From Clostridiales bacterium (GTDB lineage Bacteria; Bacillota; Clostridia; Christensenellales; UBA3700), in assembly GCA_014799645.1 (NCBI GenBank), contig JAAVHQ010000018.1:1-13578 (forward strand): a stretch of 13,578 nt of DNA, read 5' to 3'. The notes beneath the pieces are model-generated. The model searched no databases, was not told where the DNA came from, and saw only the letters and a program-made list of their open reading frames with translations. How positions within the stretch are numbered: the first letter of the stretch is position 1; every line of letters begins with the position of its first letter. Below are positions 5,372 to 12,410 of the stretch, piece by piece. A program made the position numbers and the translations under genes.

Positions 5372-7777
5372 ATGAAGAACAAAAAAATTGTTGTCTGTTT
5401 GTTGATAGCAGTTATGGTTCTCGGCTTCACTCTTACTGCTCTTGTTGGCTGTAGCGGCTACAAGAACATTAAAGAAAGCAAATTGGAAGACCATTTGGAT
5501 TTCCTTGCGACAGTCGTAGAAAATACCGCTAAAGACAAAAATCTCAACAACTTGAACATGGGCGCAGACTTGAATATCGAGGCTACTTCCGGTAAATCCA
5601 CGAAGAAATATTCGATAAAGTTTGCTGCCGGACTTGCCCTCGCTAGCAATAGCGCAGCCGCAGGAAACACCGCAACTTTGGAAATCAAAGACGTTACCAC
5701 CAAGGATAGTGAGAAGAACATTATTTCGGCTTACTATTATGAAGAAACAGGTAAAGACGTTTATTTGAAATTGGGCGATACTAGATTTAAGCTCAACGGC
5801 GTTGCTGTCAGAGAAATTTTGAAGAAAAACAACGCTTACTTGGGCGACACCGCATCTGAAGGAATCGCAGACAGCGTTGTAAGTGGCGTAACAGACGTTC
5901 TCAGCTACTTGCAACTGATTTCTCAATTTGACGGAGCTAAAGTCCAAGTTGCTAGAAACGGTAAAGCTTATCGTCTCTCTATCAATCTCGGCAACCTTCT
6001 CAACGGTCTTATCAACGATCCTACCGACGAGACCATCAAAACTATGATCGCGACTTATCTCCCTGCTCTTGGCTTGGATCTCACCGCTGAAGATTTGGCT
6101 ACCATCCTCCCCGCTCTCAATCTTAATATCGATATTAAATTGAGCAGCAAGAAAGAAGACGCAGTAATCACCGGTCTTTCCGCTGAATTGTCTTGCGCTA
6201 AGGGTGAAGTCAAAATCAACAAGAAAGCCGAAGGCAAATCTCCTTTGCTTGAACTCGTTATCAAAGACGACCTCAAAGTAAAGGCTGACCTTGATTTCAA
6301 ATTCGGCGATGACGTTGTTTTCGCAACCGATACTTGGACAGCTTATCCCGATGCTATCGGCGCAATCAATATTTCCGCAAACGGCACTTTCGAGCTTAAG
6401 AATGCAATCGAAAACGTAAACATCATGGGATTCTTGAACCTCAATATCCCTAAAGATACTTATAATTTGCTTGTAGAACTCAAAGCTGACCCTGCTAAAC
6501 TCGTAGATATGGACTTCACGGGTATTCACTGTACTCCGCACGCAGTTTACGAAGTAATCAACGCATTAGACGGGGCTTTGGATTTGCTCAATCTCAACAT
6601 CACCAAGAAGGACAGCAGCGCATTCTTGCAAATTAAACTTGAAAAAGTCAACGGTCACGTTGCTGTTACGGCGCTCGCTCTTGACGCCATCATTCCTCCT
6701 TCCTCTGAACTTTACGGTATTGTCAACATGGTTACTGGCGCTTTGAATAGCGGATCTTATTTGACTATCTTAGAACTTTGGCCAATGATTGGTGGCATGG
6801 CGTTCAATGTTAACGATATTGACGTTGATGCAGGTTACGTATTAAACAAAACCGCTACCGACATTGAAAAAGGCAAATTCGTATACGCAGTTGACACCAA
6901 TGCAGGTTACGTAGACGAAAATAAAGACGGCGAGCCTGATAAGGATGAAAACGGCAACTTCGTTGTAAGCAAAGACTACATACTTACAAACGGTCGCCCA
7001 GAACACAAAGCTATCTCAAACGGCTATGTTTATGATGAAGAAAATAGCAAGTGGGTTGTTGCTACCGAATACGGCTTCGTTGATAAGAACGGAGACGACA
7101 TACCTGACGTAGACCGCAACGGCAACTACGTTGTTGATGATGACCACGCGCTCTTCCAAGGCTATGTCCTCAATGAAAAAGGTGAATACCAGAAGTTGGA
7201 TAGAGCTATTCCTGCGCCAAAAGACTATTTGGGCTACAAGAAGAACGACGAAGGCAAGTGGGTTGTTGATACTGAAAACGGTTACGTAAAAGAAAGCGAG
7301 AGAAGAGAAGTTGTTGCATTTGATGACAACGGCAACTTCGTAGTTGCAGAAGATTTCGTACTTGCTCCGGTTGAGGACGATATGATTCTCAGACCTGTTA
7401 AGGAAGCTGATTTGAATGAAGATCAACAAGCATACGTTGATGCTCAGAAGAAAGAAGACGGTGCTTTGCTTCCTGAAGTAGTGACCGATATCATCAACGC
7501 GCTCTCTATCTCAATAAAAGACGGCGCAGTTGTAGTCAAAGTTGAAGGCTTGTCATTTGTTGTCAACCAAGATGCATTCGATAAGGGTACTGATACAGAA
7601 CTCAAAAAGATCAGCATTGGCGCAACCATCAAGTTGACAGCGACTGGTATCGAAATCAGTGCAGACCTCGGCGGTCTTGATAAAGTTGATATCAATGGCA
7701 CACCTCTTGGATTGCCTGCAGAATTGGGAGTTGGAATTACTTTCAATTTCAGCAGCATAAAGTACGGTGTACTCTAA
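5372..7777 (+). CDS. Large secreted lipoprotein with Asp/Asn-Gly repeat block
   Basis: I do not recognise the family. The 801-residue product begins with a signal peptide (KNKK, hydrophobic stretch 6-25) and the lipobox LVGC, so Cys27 should be lipidated and the protein anchored outside the membrane. Residues 28-480 and 690-801 alternate short hydrophobic/polar stretches with many LNLNI- and VKVEG-like strands, suggesting a beta-rich fold like bacterial lipid-binding lipoproteins; this is weak inference. Residues about 487-675 hold degenerate repeats: GYVDENKDGEPDKDENGNFVV (512-532), GFVDKNGDDIPDVDRNGNYVV (568-588), and a decayed copy from 637 ending DDNGNFVV. The DxNxDGxPDxDxNGN pattern recalls calcium-binding loops of thrombospondin type 3 or EF-hand type. 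A long antisense ORF here is a codon-phase shadow. It is transcribed alone, from a consensus promoter to a strong terminator. Confidence 0.85.
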   Translation: MKNKKIVVCLLIAVMVLGFTLTALVGCSGYKNIKESKLEDHLDFLATVVENTAKDKNLNNLNMGADLNIEATSGKSTKKYSIKFAAGLALASNSAAAGNTATLEIKDVTTKDSEKNIISAYYYEETGKDVYLKLGDTRFKLNGVAVREILKKNNAYLGDTASEGIADSVVSGVTDVLSYLQLISQFDGAKVQVARNGKAYRLSINLGNLLNGLINDPTDETIKTMIATYLPALGLDLTAEDLATILPALNLNIDIKLSSKKEDAVITGLSAELSCAKGEVKINKKAEGKSPLLELVIKDDLKVKADLDFKFGDDVVFATDTWTAYPDAIGAINISANGTFELKNAIENVNIMGFLNLNIPKDTYNLLVELKADPAKLVDMDFTGIHCTPHAVYEVINALDGALDLLNLNITKKDSSAFLQIKLEKVNGHVAVTALALDAIIPPSSELYGIVNMVTGALNSGSYLTILELWPMIGGMAFNVNDIDVDAGYVLNKTATDIEKGKFVYAVDTNAGYVDENKDGEPDKDENGNFVVSKDYILTNGRPEHKAISNGYVYDEENSKWVVATEYGFVDKNGDDIPDVDRNGNYVVDDDHALFQGYVLNEKGEYQKLDRAIPAPKDYLGYKKNDEGKWVVDTENGYVKESERREVVAFDDNGNFVVAEDFVLAPVEDDMILRPVKEADLNEDQQAYVDAQKKEDGALLPEVVTDIINALSISIKDGAVVVKVEGLSFVVNQDAFDKGTDTELKKISIGATIKLTATGIEISADLGGLDKVDINGTPLGLPAELGVGITFNFSSIKYGVL

Positions 7778-7813
7778 AAATGACTGACTAATAAGTCGTT
7801 TGACAAAAAAACT

Positions 7814-7842
7814 CAGGGACGCAAAAGCGTCCCTGTTTTATT
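7814..7842 (+). terminator. Rho-independent terminator of the lipoprotein gene
   Basis: Perfect 9-bp stem CAGGGACGC / GCGTCCCTG (7814-7822, 7827-7835) with an AAAA loop, followed by TTTTATT. Confidence 0.9.
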
Positions 7843-7850
7843 ATGAAAGT

Positions 7851-7878
7851 GAATAAGGAATAAGGAATAAGGAATAAG
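7851..7878. repeat. Four tandem copies of a 7-bp unit
   Basis: GAATAAG is repeated four times without interruption between two terminators. It may vary in copy number by slippage; no function is visible. Confidence 0.85.
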
Positions 7879-7879
7879 T

Positions 7880-7913
7880 AAAAAGTCCAAGTCAAAATAG
7901 ACTTGGACTTTTT
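7880..7913 (-). terminator. Terminator of the tRNA-fMet/tRNA-Met operon
   Basis: Perfect 14-bp stem AAAAAGTCCAAGTC (7880-7893) with GACTTGGACTTTTT (7900-7913) around an AAAATA loop. It starts at the encoded CCA end of tRNA-Met. The symmetric A/T arms would let it work on both strands. Confidence 0.8.
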
Positions 7914-7989
7914 GGTACCGGTGATCGGAGTCGAACCAATGACCTGTCGGGTATGAACCGACCGCTCTAACCAACTAAGCTACACCGGC
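7913..7989 (-). tRNA. tRNA-Met(CAT), elongator
   Basis: The 77-nt cloverleaf has acceptor GCCGGTG/CACCGGT (1-72 is G-U), D stem GCTT/GAGC, anticodon stem GTCGG/CCGAC with loop TTCATAC, T stem ATTGG/CCGAT with loop TTCGACT, discriminator A and encoded CCA. It lacks the initiator hallmarks (mismatched 1-72, GGG/CCC anticodon stem). The TTCATACCCG region resembles Bacillus elongator tRNA-Met more than the lysidine-modified tRNA-Ile(CAT), though the latter is not fully excluded. It lies five bases after tRNA-fMet and is probably processed from the same transcript. Confidence 0.9.
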
Positions 7990-7994
7990 GGAAA

Positions 7995-8069
<75 letters not shown>

Positions 8070-8088
8070 ATATTTAGAATGCTTTACA

Positions 8089-8117
8089 ATAATAATTGAA
8101 TTTTCAACTTTTGTCAA
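8089..8117 (-). promoter_or_regulatory. Promoter of the tRNA-fMet/tRNA-Met operon
   Basis: On the minus strand: TTGACA (reverse complement of 8112-8117), 17-bp spacer, TATTAT (reverse complement of 8089-8094). The predicted start near 8082 leaves a 5' leader of about 13 bases. Confidence 0.8.
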
Positions 8118-8260
8118 GAGTTTTTGACACTTTTATAAAATCTTTTTCGTCAACCTCATATTAATTATATGATGATATACTTGAAAAATTTTATTATAAT
8201 TCAACGAAACGAAAGATAAACAAAAAATAAAATATCAGATTTTTTGTCAAAATGGCGTTT

Positions 8261-8293
8261 GACGAGGGGCGTCATACTTGCCGTATGTCGGCA
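8261..8293. repeat. Two adjacent short hairpins after the phosphatase gene
   Basis: GACG-AGGGG-CGTC (8261-8273) and TGCCG-TATGT-CGGCA (8279-8293) stand side by side just past the stop codon of the minus-strand phosphatase gene. There is no adjacent T-run on the minus strand (a TTTTTT-like run appears only about 30 bases later), so termination is uncertain. It may be a dispersed palindromic repeat. The rest of 8118-8260 is AT-rich with nothing recognisable. Confidence 0.4.
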
Positions 8294-8297
8294 TGAG

Positions 8298-9209
8298 TCA
8301 AATGTCAGATTGGCGGAAAAGATGCATTTTAGATTTGTTTAGTCTTTCGTTGAGTTTAACTAAAAGATATCCCTCTTGATTGTCGCTCTCTCGTACAATG
8401 ACGCAATCTCTTCCCAACATACGCATCAATGCCGAGAGCAACATTCCCCCGCCTACTATGACGTTTCTACGCTTAGGTTCTAAGCCGTTGATTTTCAATC
8501 GCTCTTCCATATCCATAACATGAATCTTTTTCGTCCATTCTTCGACGACGTTTAGCGTCAATTTATAGTTATCCACGACTTTTGGATTGTACTCTTTCAT
8601 ATTTTCATTCATTGCCACAAAAGTAGACGCTGTTCCGCCGATTGACAACAACTCGTCAAACTCGGGAATTTGACCATAACCTTTGATTATATCGGCGATA
8701 TATTTATCTATCGCATTGCAGTCTTCTTTGCAGTTGTCGAATATCCTCACAAGACCTACCGGCATACTCTTGGCGTAGATAAGTCCGTTTTCGTCGCCGA
8801 CGGCAAGTTCCGTACTCGCGCCGCCTATATCCATAACGCAGCATCTACCTTTTGTATATGCGCCTGCAAAGCCCAATTTTGCCTCGTCCTCGCTCGCTAC
8901 GACGTCAACTGAAATTCCACTAGACAAAAGCATTTGCAAGAAATCTGAGCGGTTTTGCGCGCTTCTGACGGCTTCTGTCGCAAATACGTAAACCTCTTCG
9001 CAACCGTTTTCCTTCGCTTCCTCGACAAAATCGACGACCGCCTTCGCCGTCTCAATCATCCTATCTTCGCTAAGTCTTCCCGTCAAAGCAAGTCCGCGAC
9101 CTAATCCAGTCGTGTTTATCTTCTTATATACGCGCGCCATATCGTCGCTGACAAGCAACCTGACCGAGTTTGAACCTATATCAATAATTCCGTATCTCAT
9201 ATTATCCAT
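8298..9209 (-). CDS. Ppx/GppA-family phosphatase (exopolyphosphatase type)
   Basis: This 303-residue cytoplasmic enzyme of the ASKHA fold hydrolyses polyphosphate end groups or pppGpp; which one cannot be told from sequence. Family marks are the phosphate-1 loop YGIIDIGSNSVRLLV (6-20), ATEAVRSAQN (77-86), SEDEA with probable catalytic Glu109 (106-110), DIGGASTEL (127-135) and SIGGTAST near 192. About 300 residues means only the two actin-like domains, without the C-terminal HD-like domain of long Ppx proteins. The start may be the ATG at 9209 or the one at 9200 (residue 4); each has only a weak GGAT upstream. The final residues KMHLFRQSDI abut a palindromic repeat and may be a locally acquired tail. 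Confidence 0.9.
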   Translation of the reverse strand: MDNMRYGIIDIGSNSVRLLVSDDMARVYKKINTTGLGRGLALTGRLSEDRMIETAKAVVDFVEEAKENGCEEVYVFATEAVRSAQNRSDFLQMLLSSGISVDVVASEDEAKLGFAGAYTKGRCCVMDIGGASTELAVGDENGLIYAKSMPVGLVRIFDNCKEDCNAIDKYIADIIKGYGQIPEFDELLSIGGTASTFVAMNENMKEYNPKVVDNYKLTLNVVEEWTKKIHVMDMEERLKINGLEPKRRNVIVGGGMLLSALMRMLGRDCVIVRESDNQEGYLLVKLNERLNKSKMHLFRQSDI

Positions 9210-9303
9210 TATATCCGAGCGCGCTTATCGCGGCAAGTAAATCGTACAAATTGTCTTGATTTATAATAATTTTGACATTTTTTATTAAATTCAACAAATT
9301 TAG

Positions 9304-9332
9304 TTGACAACATTCAATATTTATATTATATT
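9304..9332 (+). promoter_or_regulatory. Promoter of tRNA-Glu
   Basis: TTGACA (9304-9309), 17-bp spacer, TATATT (9327-9332); predicted start near 9339, 17 bases before the mature 5' end. Confidence 0.8.
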
Positions 9333-9355
9333 TAACTAGCATTATTTATCAATAT

Positions 9356-9430
9356 GGCTCCATGGTCAAGCGGTTAAGACATCGCCCTTTCACGGCGGTA
9401 ACTCGGGTTCGATTCCCGATGGAGTCACCA
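9356..9430 (+). tRNA. tRNA-Glu(TTC)
   Basis: 75-nt cloverleaf: acceptor GGCTCCA/TGGAGTC, D stem GTC/GAC, anticodon stem TCGCC/GGCGG with loop CTTTCAC (anticodon TTC), T stem TCGGG/CCCGA with loop TTCGATT, A73 and encoded CCA. It has its own promoter and terminator. Its last bases are copied again at 9558-9574 and, in part, at 9621-9629. Confidence 0.96.
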
Positions 9431-9432
9431 CG

Positions 9433-9464
9433 AAAACAGACGGCAATTTTGCCGTCTGTTTTTT
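9433..9464 (+). terminator. Rho-independent terminator of tRNA-Glu
   Basis: ACAGACGGCAA / TTGCCGTCTGT stem with flanking A and T runs, ending in TTTTTT (9459-9464), directly after the CCA end. Confidence 0.9.
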
Positions 9465-9661
9465 GTGCGCGACTTCTCGGAAATATGAACTGCACCGAAG
9501 GTGCGAGTTCGCTCAGCCGAGCAATCTATGATTGCGAACGCCACGAGCGCAGCGAGTATTCCCGATGGAGTCACTCCTTCGCATTGAGCGAAGCGAAATC
9601 TTGACGACTTGCTCGTCAACTTCCCGATGTTATCCGTATGAAAGGCTCAGCCGAGCAATCT
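9465..9661. repeat. Hairpin array with partial tRNA-Glu 3'-end copies
   Basis: This stretch carries at least four perfect short stem-loops: GCACC-gaa-GGTGC (9492-9504), GCAATC-tat-GATTGC (9521-9535), CTTCGC-attga-GCGAAG (9577-9593) and TTGACGA-cttgc-TCGTCAA (9601-9619). ATTCCCGATGGAGTCAC (9558-9574) repeats the tRNA-Glu 3' end (9412-9428), and TTCCCGATG recurs at 9621-9629. GCTCAGCCGAGCAATCT occurs at 9511-9527 and 9645-9661. The order A-B-A-B suggests a decayed tandem duplication or nested insertion at the tRNA. No coding potential is convincing here. Confidence 0.7.
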
Positions 9662-10221
9662 TATTTTTTAGAAGATCCAAAGAAGCCGTTGTAAACAGAC
9701 TTACTTTCACTGACAGACACAAAAGCCTTTTCATCCATAGTATTAATAATTGCTCTGAGTTCTTTTAATTTATCGCTATTTGTCTCTATAAAAATCAAAT
9801 AAGTTTCCGTATTTTTGTTAGCGCCTTTTGCAGTCAAGATTGTTTGACCGTAACCCTTTTCTTTTAATTCATTGACAAGGTCGTCATTTTTACTACTTAA
9901 GACTATTTGCACGTGAATTTTAGATTTTACAAATTTTTTGGAAAGAATTCCGCCAAAAAGCGTTCCTAGCGCAAAACCAAGCGAGTATGCAAGAGCAAGA
10001 ACAATAGTATCGACTACTGGGTTGCTAATAGCAAAATCAAGAGCAGCCTTAACTATCATAAACCAAAAGAATGCTTCCAAAAAACCAATAGGAGCAGCAT
10101 ATTGCGGCTTATTCTTTACAGTAAAGACCGTTCTTATAGAAGCGAGGCTCATATCGATAGTTCTACCTAAAACAACAATAAAAAATACTACTACCAAGTC
10201 AAGCTGTGTACCAAAAAACAT
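9661..10221 (-). CDS. UPF0316 family membrane protein (YebE-like, DUF2179)
   Basis: 186 residues of unknown function. The N-terminal half has three hydrophobic segments (about 7-20, 43-62 and 71-93) around the signature GRTIDMSLASIRTVFTVK (19-36), typical of UPF0316. Residues about 100-175 form the soluble DUF2179-type domain (IHVQIVLSS, then GQTILTAKGANKNTETYLIF), a fold often seen in bacterial membrane proteins and thought to bind a ligand. The ATG at 10219-10221 has GAGGAAG five bases upstream. The stop codon lies exactly at the edge of the hairpin array, leaving no terminator of its own. It is transcribed alone from the promoter at 10272-10300. Confidence 0.87.
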   Translation of the reverse strand: MFFGTQLDLVVVFFIVVLGRTIDMSLASIRTVFTVKNKPQYAAPIGFLEAFFWFMIVKAALDFAISNPVVDTIVLALAYSLGFALGTLFGGILSKKFVKSKIHVQIVLSSKNDDLVNELKEKGYGQTILTAKGANKNTETYLIFIETNSDKLKELRAIINTMDEKAFVSVSESKSVYNGFFGSSKK

Positions 10222-10271
10222 AATTTCTTCCTCTATAAAATAAATTTTTTTATGAATATATTATTATAATT

Positions 10272-10300
10272 ATTATACACATAAAATATAAAATAGTAAA
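10272..10300 (-). promoter_or_regulatory. Promoter of the UPF0316 gene
   Basis: Minus strand: TTTACT (reverse complement of 10295-10300), 17-bp spacer, TATAAT (reverse complement of 10272-10277). Confidence 0.65.
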
Positions 10301-10342
10301 GAGTGTTTTCACTTTTAAGTTTGAGAAAAACCGTTAAACGGA

Positions 10343-10407
10343 TTGCTCAACTTAGCATAATAAAAATTCCCCCATTCCTTGCAAAATTGAGCAAATTACT
10401 GTATAAT
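10343..10407 (+). promoter_or_regulatory. Promoter with 8-bp dyad upstream of membrane-protein gene
   Basis: TTGCAA (10379-10384), 17-bp spacer, TATAAT (10402-10407). TTGCTCAA (10343-10350) and its exact reverse complement TTGAGCAA (10387-10394) are 44 bp apart, about four helical turns; the second lies between -35 and -10. This could be a repressor operator pair, but no adjacent regulator gene supports it. Confidence 0.5.
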
Positions 10408-10454
10408 ATATTTTGTAAGCGGTCTTGAACGTAGAGATTGCAAGAAGGGAAATT

Positions 10455-11228
10455 ATGAAACGTTCGAACATTTCAAAGACAACAACGTATCACTATATTA
10501 AATTGGCATGGCGCTCACTCTTATTATTGACCGTGCTGATAGTATATATCGTCAATAAAGTGCAATCCCCTCAATCCGACTTTTCGTTGGAGATATTTAC
10601 GTCAAACGCATACGTTAAGGCGATATTGATTGCGATATGGGCAATCTTCGTCATTGAAATACTATTGAGATTTTTCCCATCAAAAATTGAGAGTATGGGT
10701 TGTCAAAAGCAATTCAAACGCAACTATGTACCCAAAGAGCCTGCGATGACCCCGAACAAGCAATCTGGTTGGAGAACCTTTGCGGCATTAGCTGCATGGC
10801 TTGCGCTCAACGCGATATTCGTTACGCTCTACTTTACGCATATTATCGACGACGGAATAATGATAATTATAAGCCTATTTTACTCGGTGAGCGATATGAT
10901 TTGTATATTGTTTTTCTGTCCTTTCCAAACTTGGTTTATGAAAAACCGCTGTTGCGTTTCGTGTAGAATATACAACTGGGATTTCGCAATGATGTTTACT
11001 CCCGTCGTGTTTATAAACAATGCGTTCTGCATTTCTATATTCGCGCTCGCTGTGCTACTTTTGCTCGAATGGGAGATTTTGTACCGCAAGTTCCCCGAAC
11101 GCTTTTGCCGTAACACCAACGAAACGCTCTCTTGCGCCAACTGTAAAGAAAAGTTGTGCAAGCATAAAAAGCAATTACAAAGTTTTATCAAAAAAATCAA
11201 TATTATTGAAAAGCGTAAAAATCAGTAA
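10455..11228 (+). CDS. Membrane protein with Cys motifs, unknown function
   Basis: I do not recognise the family. Starting at the ATG at 10455, which follows AGAAGGGA, the product is 257 residues; an in-frame TTG at 10425 would add ten. Hydrophobic segments lie near 17-36, 51-74, 107-130, 135-158 and 175-205, so four or five membrane passes are likely. Between the last two sits C166-C167-x2-C170 followed by RIYNWDFAMMFTP. After the final segment the charged tail holds C218, C227-x2-C230, C235 and H237, a possible zinc-binding site, and ends Lys-rich. The 3' end overlaps the convergent phosphatase gene by seven bases, and I see no terminator on either side. A role in membrane sensing or metal handling would be speculation. 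Confidence 0.72.
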   Translation: MKRSNISKTTTYHYIKLAWRSLLLLTVLIVYIVNKVQSPQSDFSLEIFTSNAYVKAILIAIWAIFVIEILLRFFPSKIESMGCQKQFKRNYVPKEPAMTPNKQSGWRTFAALAAWLALNAIFVTLYFTHIIDDGIMIIISLFYSVSDMICILFFCPFQTWFMKNRCCVSCRIYNWDFAMMFTPVVFINNAFCISIFALAVLLLLEWEILYRKFPERFCRNTNETLSCANCKEKLCKHKKQLQSFIKKINIIEKRKNQ

Positions 11229-11674
11229 CCTAACCTCTTCACCAACGCGTCGCAACCTGCCTTGATATCTTCGTAGGTCTTGTCGAAATCGCCTGTATAC
11301 CACGGGTCGGCGACGTCGTCCGATGAGCCTATGAATTCAAGCATAGAATGAATCTTGCGTTCGCTGTCGCTGCCGAAGATTTTGAGCATATTAACGAGAT
11401 TGTATGAATCCATACCGATAAACATATCGTATTTGTCGTAATCGTCCTTGCGAAGACGGGTGGCGGTCTTACCTGCGCAACTTATGCCGAATTCGGCGAG
11501 TTTTGCGCGCGTACCTCTATGCACGGGATTGCCTAATTCCTCGCAACTCGTTGCGCTGGACGCTATAAAAAAGTCTTTTTCTTTCCCTAGTTTTTTTACT
11601 ATGTCTTTGAGTACAAATTCCGCCATCGGCGAACGGCAAATATTGCCGTGACATACGAACATTATCCTATGCAT
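11222..11674 (-). CDS. Low-molecular-weight protein-tyrosine phosphatase
   Basis: This 150-residue cytoplasmic phosphatase uses the Cys-phosphate mechanism. The P-loop CHGNICRS (8-15) provides nucleophile Cys8 and Arg14, and DPWYTGDF (123-130) provides the general acid Asp123. The length is normal for the family. It may dephosphorylate tyrosine kinases of capsule or stress systems, or act on arginine-phosphate like YwlE; the sequence does not settle this. It is the last gene of the ecfA2-ecfT-truA operon: its ATG comes one base after the truA stop (TAA-A-ATG) and its RBS GGTGGAG lies inside truA, so translation is probably coupled. Confidence 0.92.
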   Translation of the reverse strand: MHRIMFVCHGNICRSPMAEFVLKDIVKKLGKEKDFFIASSATSCEELGNPVHRGTRAKLAEFGISCAGKTATRLRKDDYDKYDMFIGMDSYNLVNMLKIFGSDSERKIHSMLEFIGSSDDVADPWYTGDFDKTYEDIKAGCDALVKRLGY

Positions 11675-11675
11675 T

Positions 11676-12410
11676 TTAATACTCCACCTTGTACAAGTAT
11701 AGTCCGCAAGGCTCTAAGGTCTTGCCCGTGCCGACGTGCTTTTTTGAATTTATGATTTCGGGAATATCTTCGAGCGCAATTCTGCCTCGACCGACGTCAA
11801 TCAACGTACCTGCAATAATGCGTACCATATTATGCAAAAAGCCGTTTCCACTTATCCAAACATTCAGGTCCTCGCCATTTTGTTCGACCTGCAAAGAATA
11901 TATCTCTCTAACCGTATTTTGTTTTTCCTCGTCGGCAAGCATAAACGCCCTGAAATCGTGTTCGCCCACAAAATACTTGCAAGCCTCTTGCATTTTGCTT
12001 ACGTCCAAGTCGTAAAAGCAAATATGGCTATATCTTCTCTTCAACGGCGAATGAATCTTGGATAGACAAATCTTGTATAGATACGTCTTGCTTTTTGCAT
12101 CAAATCTTGCGTGGAAATTGTCGTCGACTTTTTCGCACGACGTAATAGCGATATCCTTTGGCAATAGCGTGTTTAGGCTATACCCGAAAGTAGACGTATC
12201 AAATTCCTTATCTGTATCGAAATGCGCGACTTGCGCGATAGCGTGTACTCCTGCGTCGGTACGACCGCTCGCTTGTACGGTAATCTCTTCTTGAAAGCGT
12301 TTTGCCAAAGCCTCTTCTAGCGCGCTTTGTACGGTGGGCAAATTGGGTTGTCTTTGAAAGCCGTAATATTCGCTACCGTCATAGCAAAGAGTAAGTTTAT
12401 ATCTTGCCAT
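11676..12410 (-). CDS. truA: tRNA pseudouridine synthase A
   Basis: This 244-residue enzyme converts uridines 38-40 of the tRNA anticodon arm to pseudouridine. The N-terminal YKLTLCYDGSEYYGFQRQP, the catalytic segment ASGRTDAGVHA with Asp52, and GNGFLHNMVRIIAGTL in the second domain are diagnostic; both homologous halves are complete. Its ATG overlaps the ecfT stop by one base (TAATG), with AGGT about six bases upstream. Bacillota often place truA after ecfT, followed by rplM-rpsI. Here the next gene is a tyrosine phosphatase instead. Confidence 0.96.
   Translation of the reverse strand: MARYKLTLCYDGSEYYGFQRQPNLPTVQSALEEALAKRFQEEITVQASGRTDAGVHAIAQVAHFDTDKEFDTSTFGYSLNTLLPKDIAITSCEKVDDNFHARFDAKSKTYLYKICLSKIHSPLKRRYSHICFYDLDVSKMQEACKYFVGEHDFRAFMLADEEKQNTVREIYSLQVEQNGEDLNVWISGNGFLHNMVRIIAGTLIDVGRGRIALEDIPEIINSKKHVGTGKTLEPCGLYLYKVEY

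Noticed and set aside
5366..6541. 391-codon open frame antisense to the lipoprotein gene
   Set aside because: It lacks recognisable domains, has no ribosome binding site, and mirrors the codon pattern of the strongly supported sense gene with its lipobox, consensus promoter and terminator.
7851..7878. Four GAATAAG repeats as the start of a CRISPR or iteron array
   Set aside because: The unit is only 7 bp with no spacers, there are no replication or cas genes, and it lies between two terminators; simple slippage is the better explanation.
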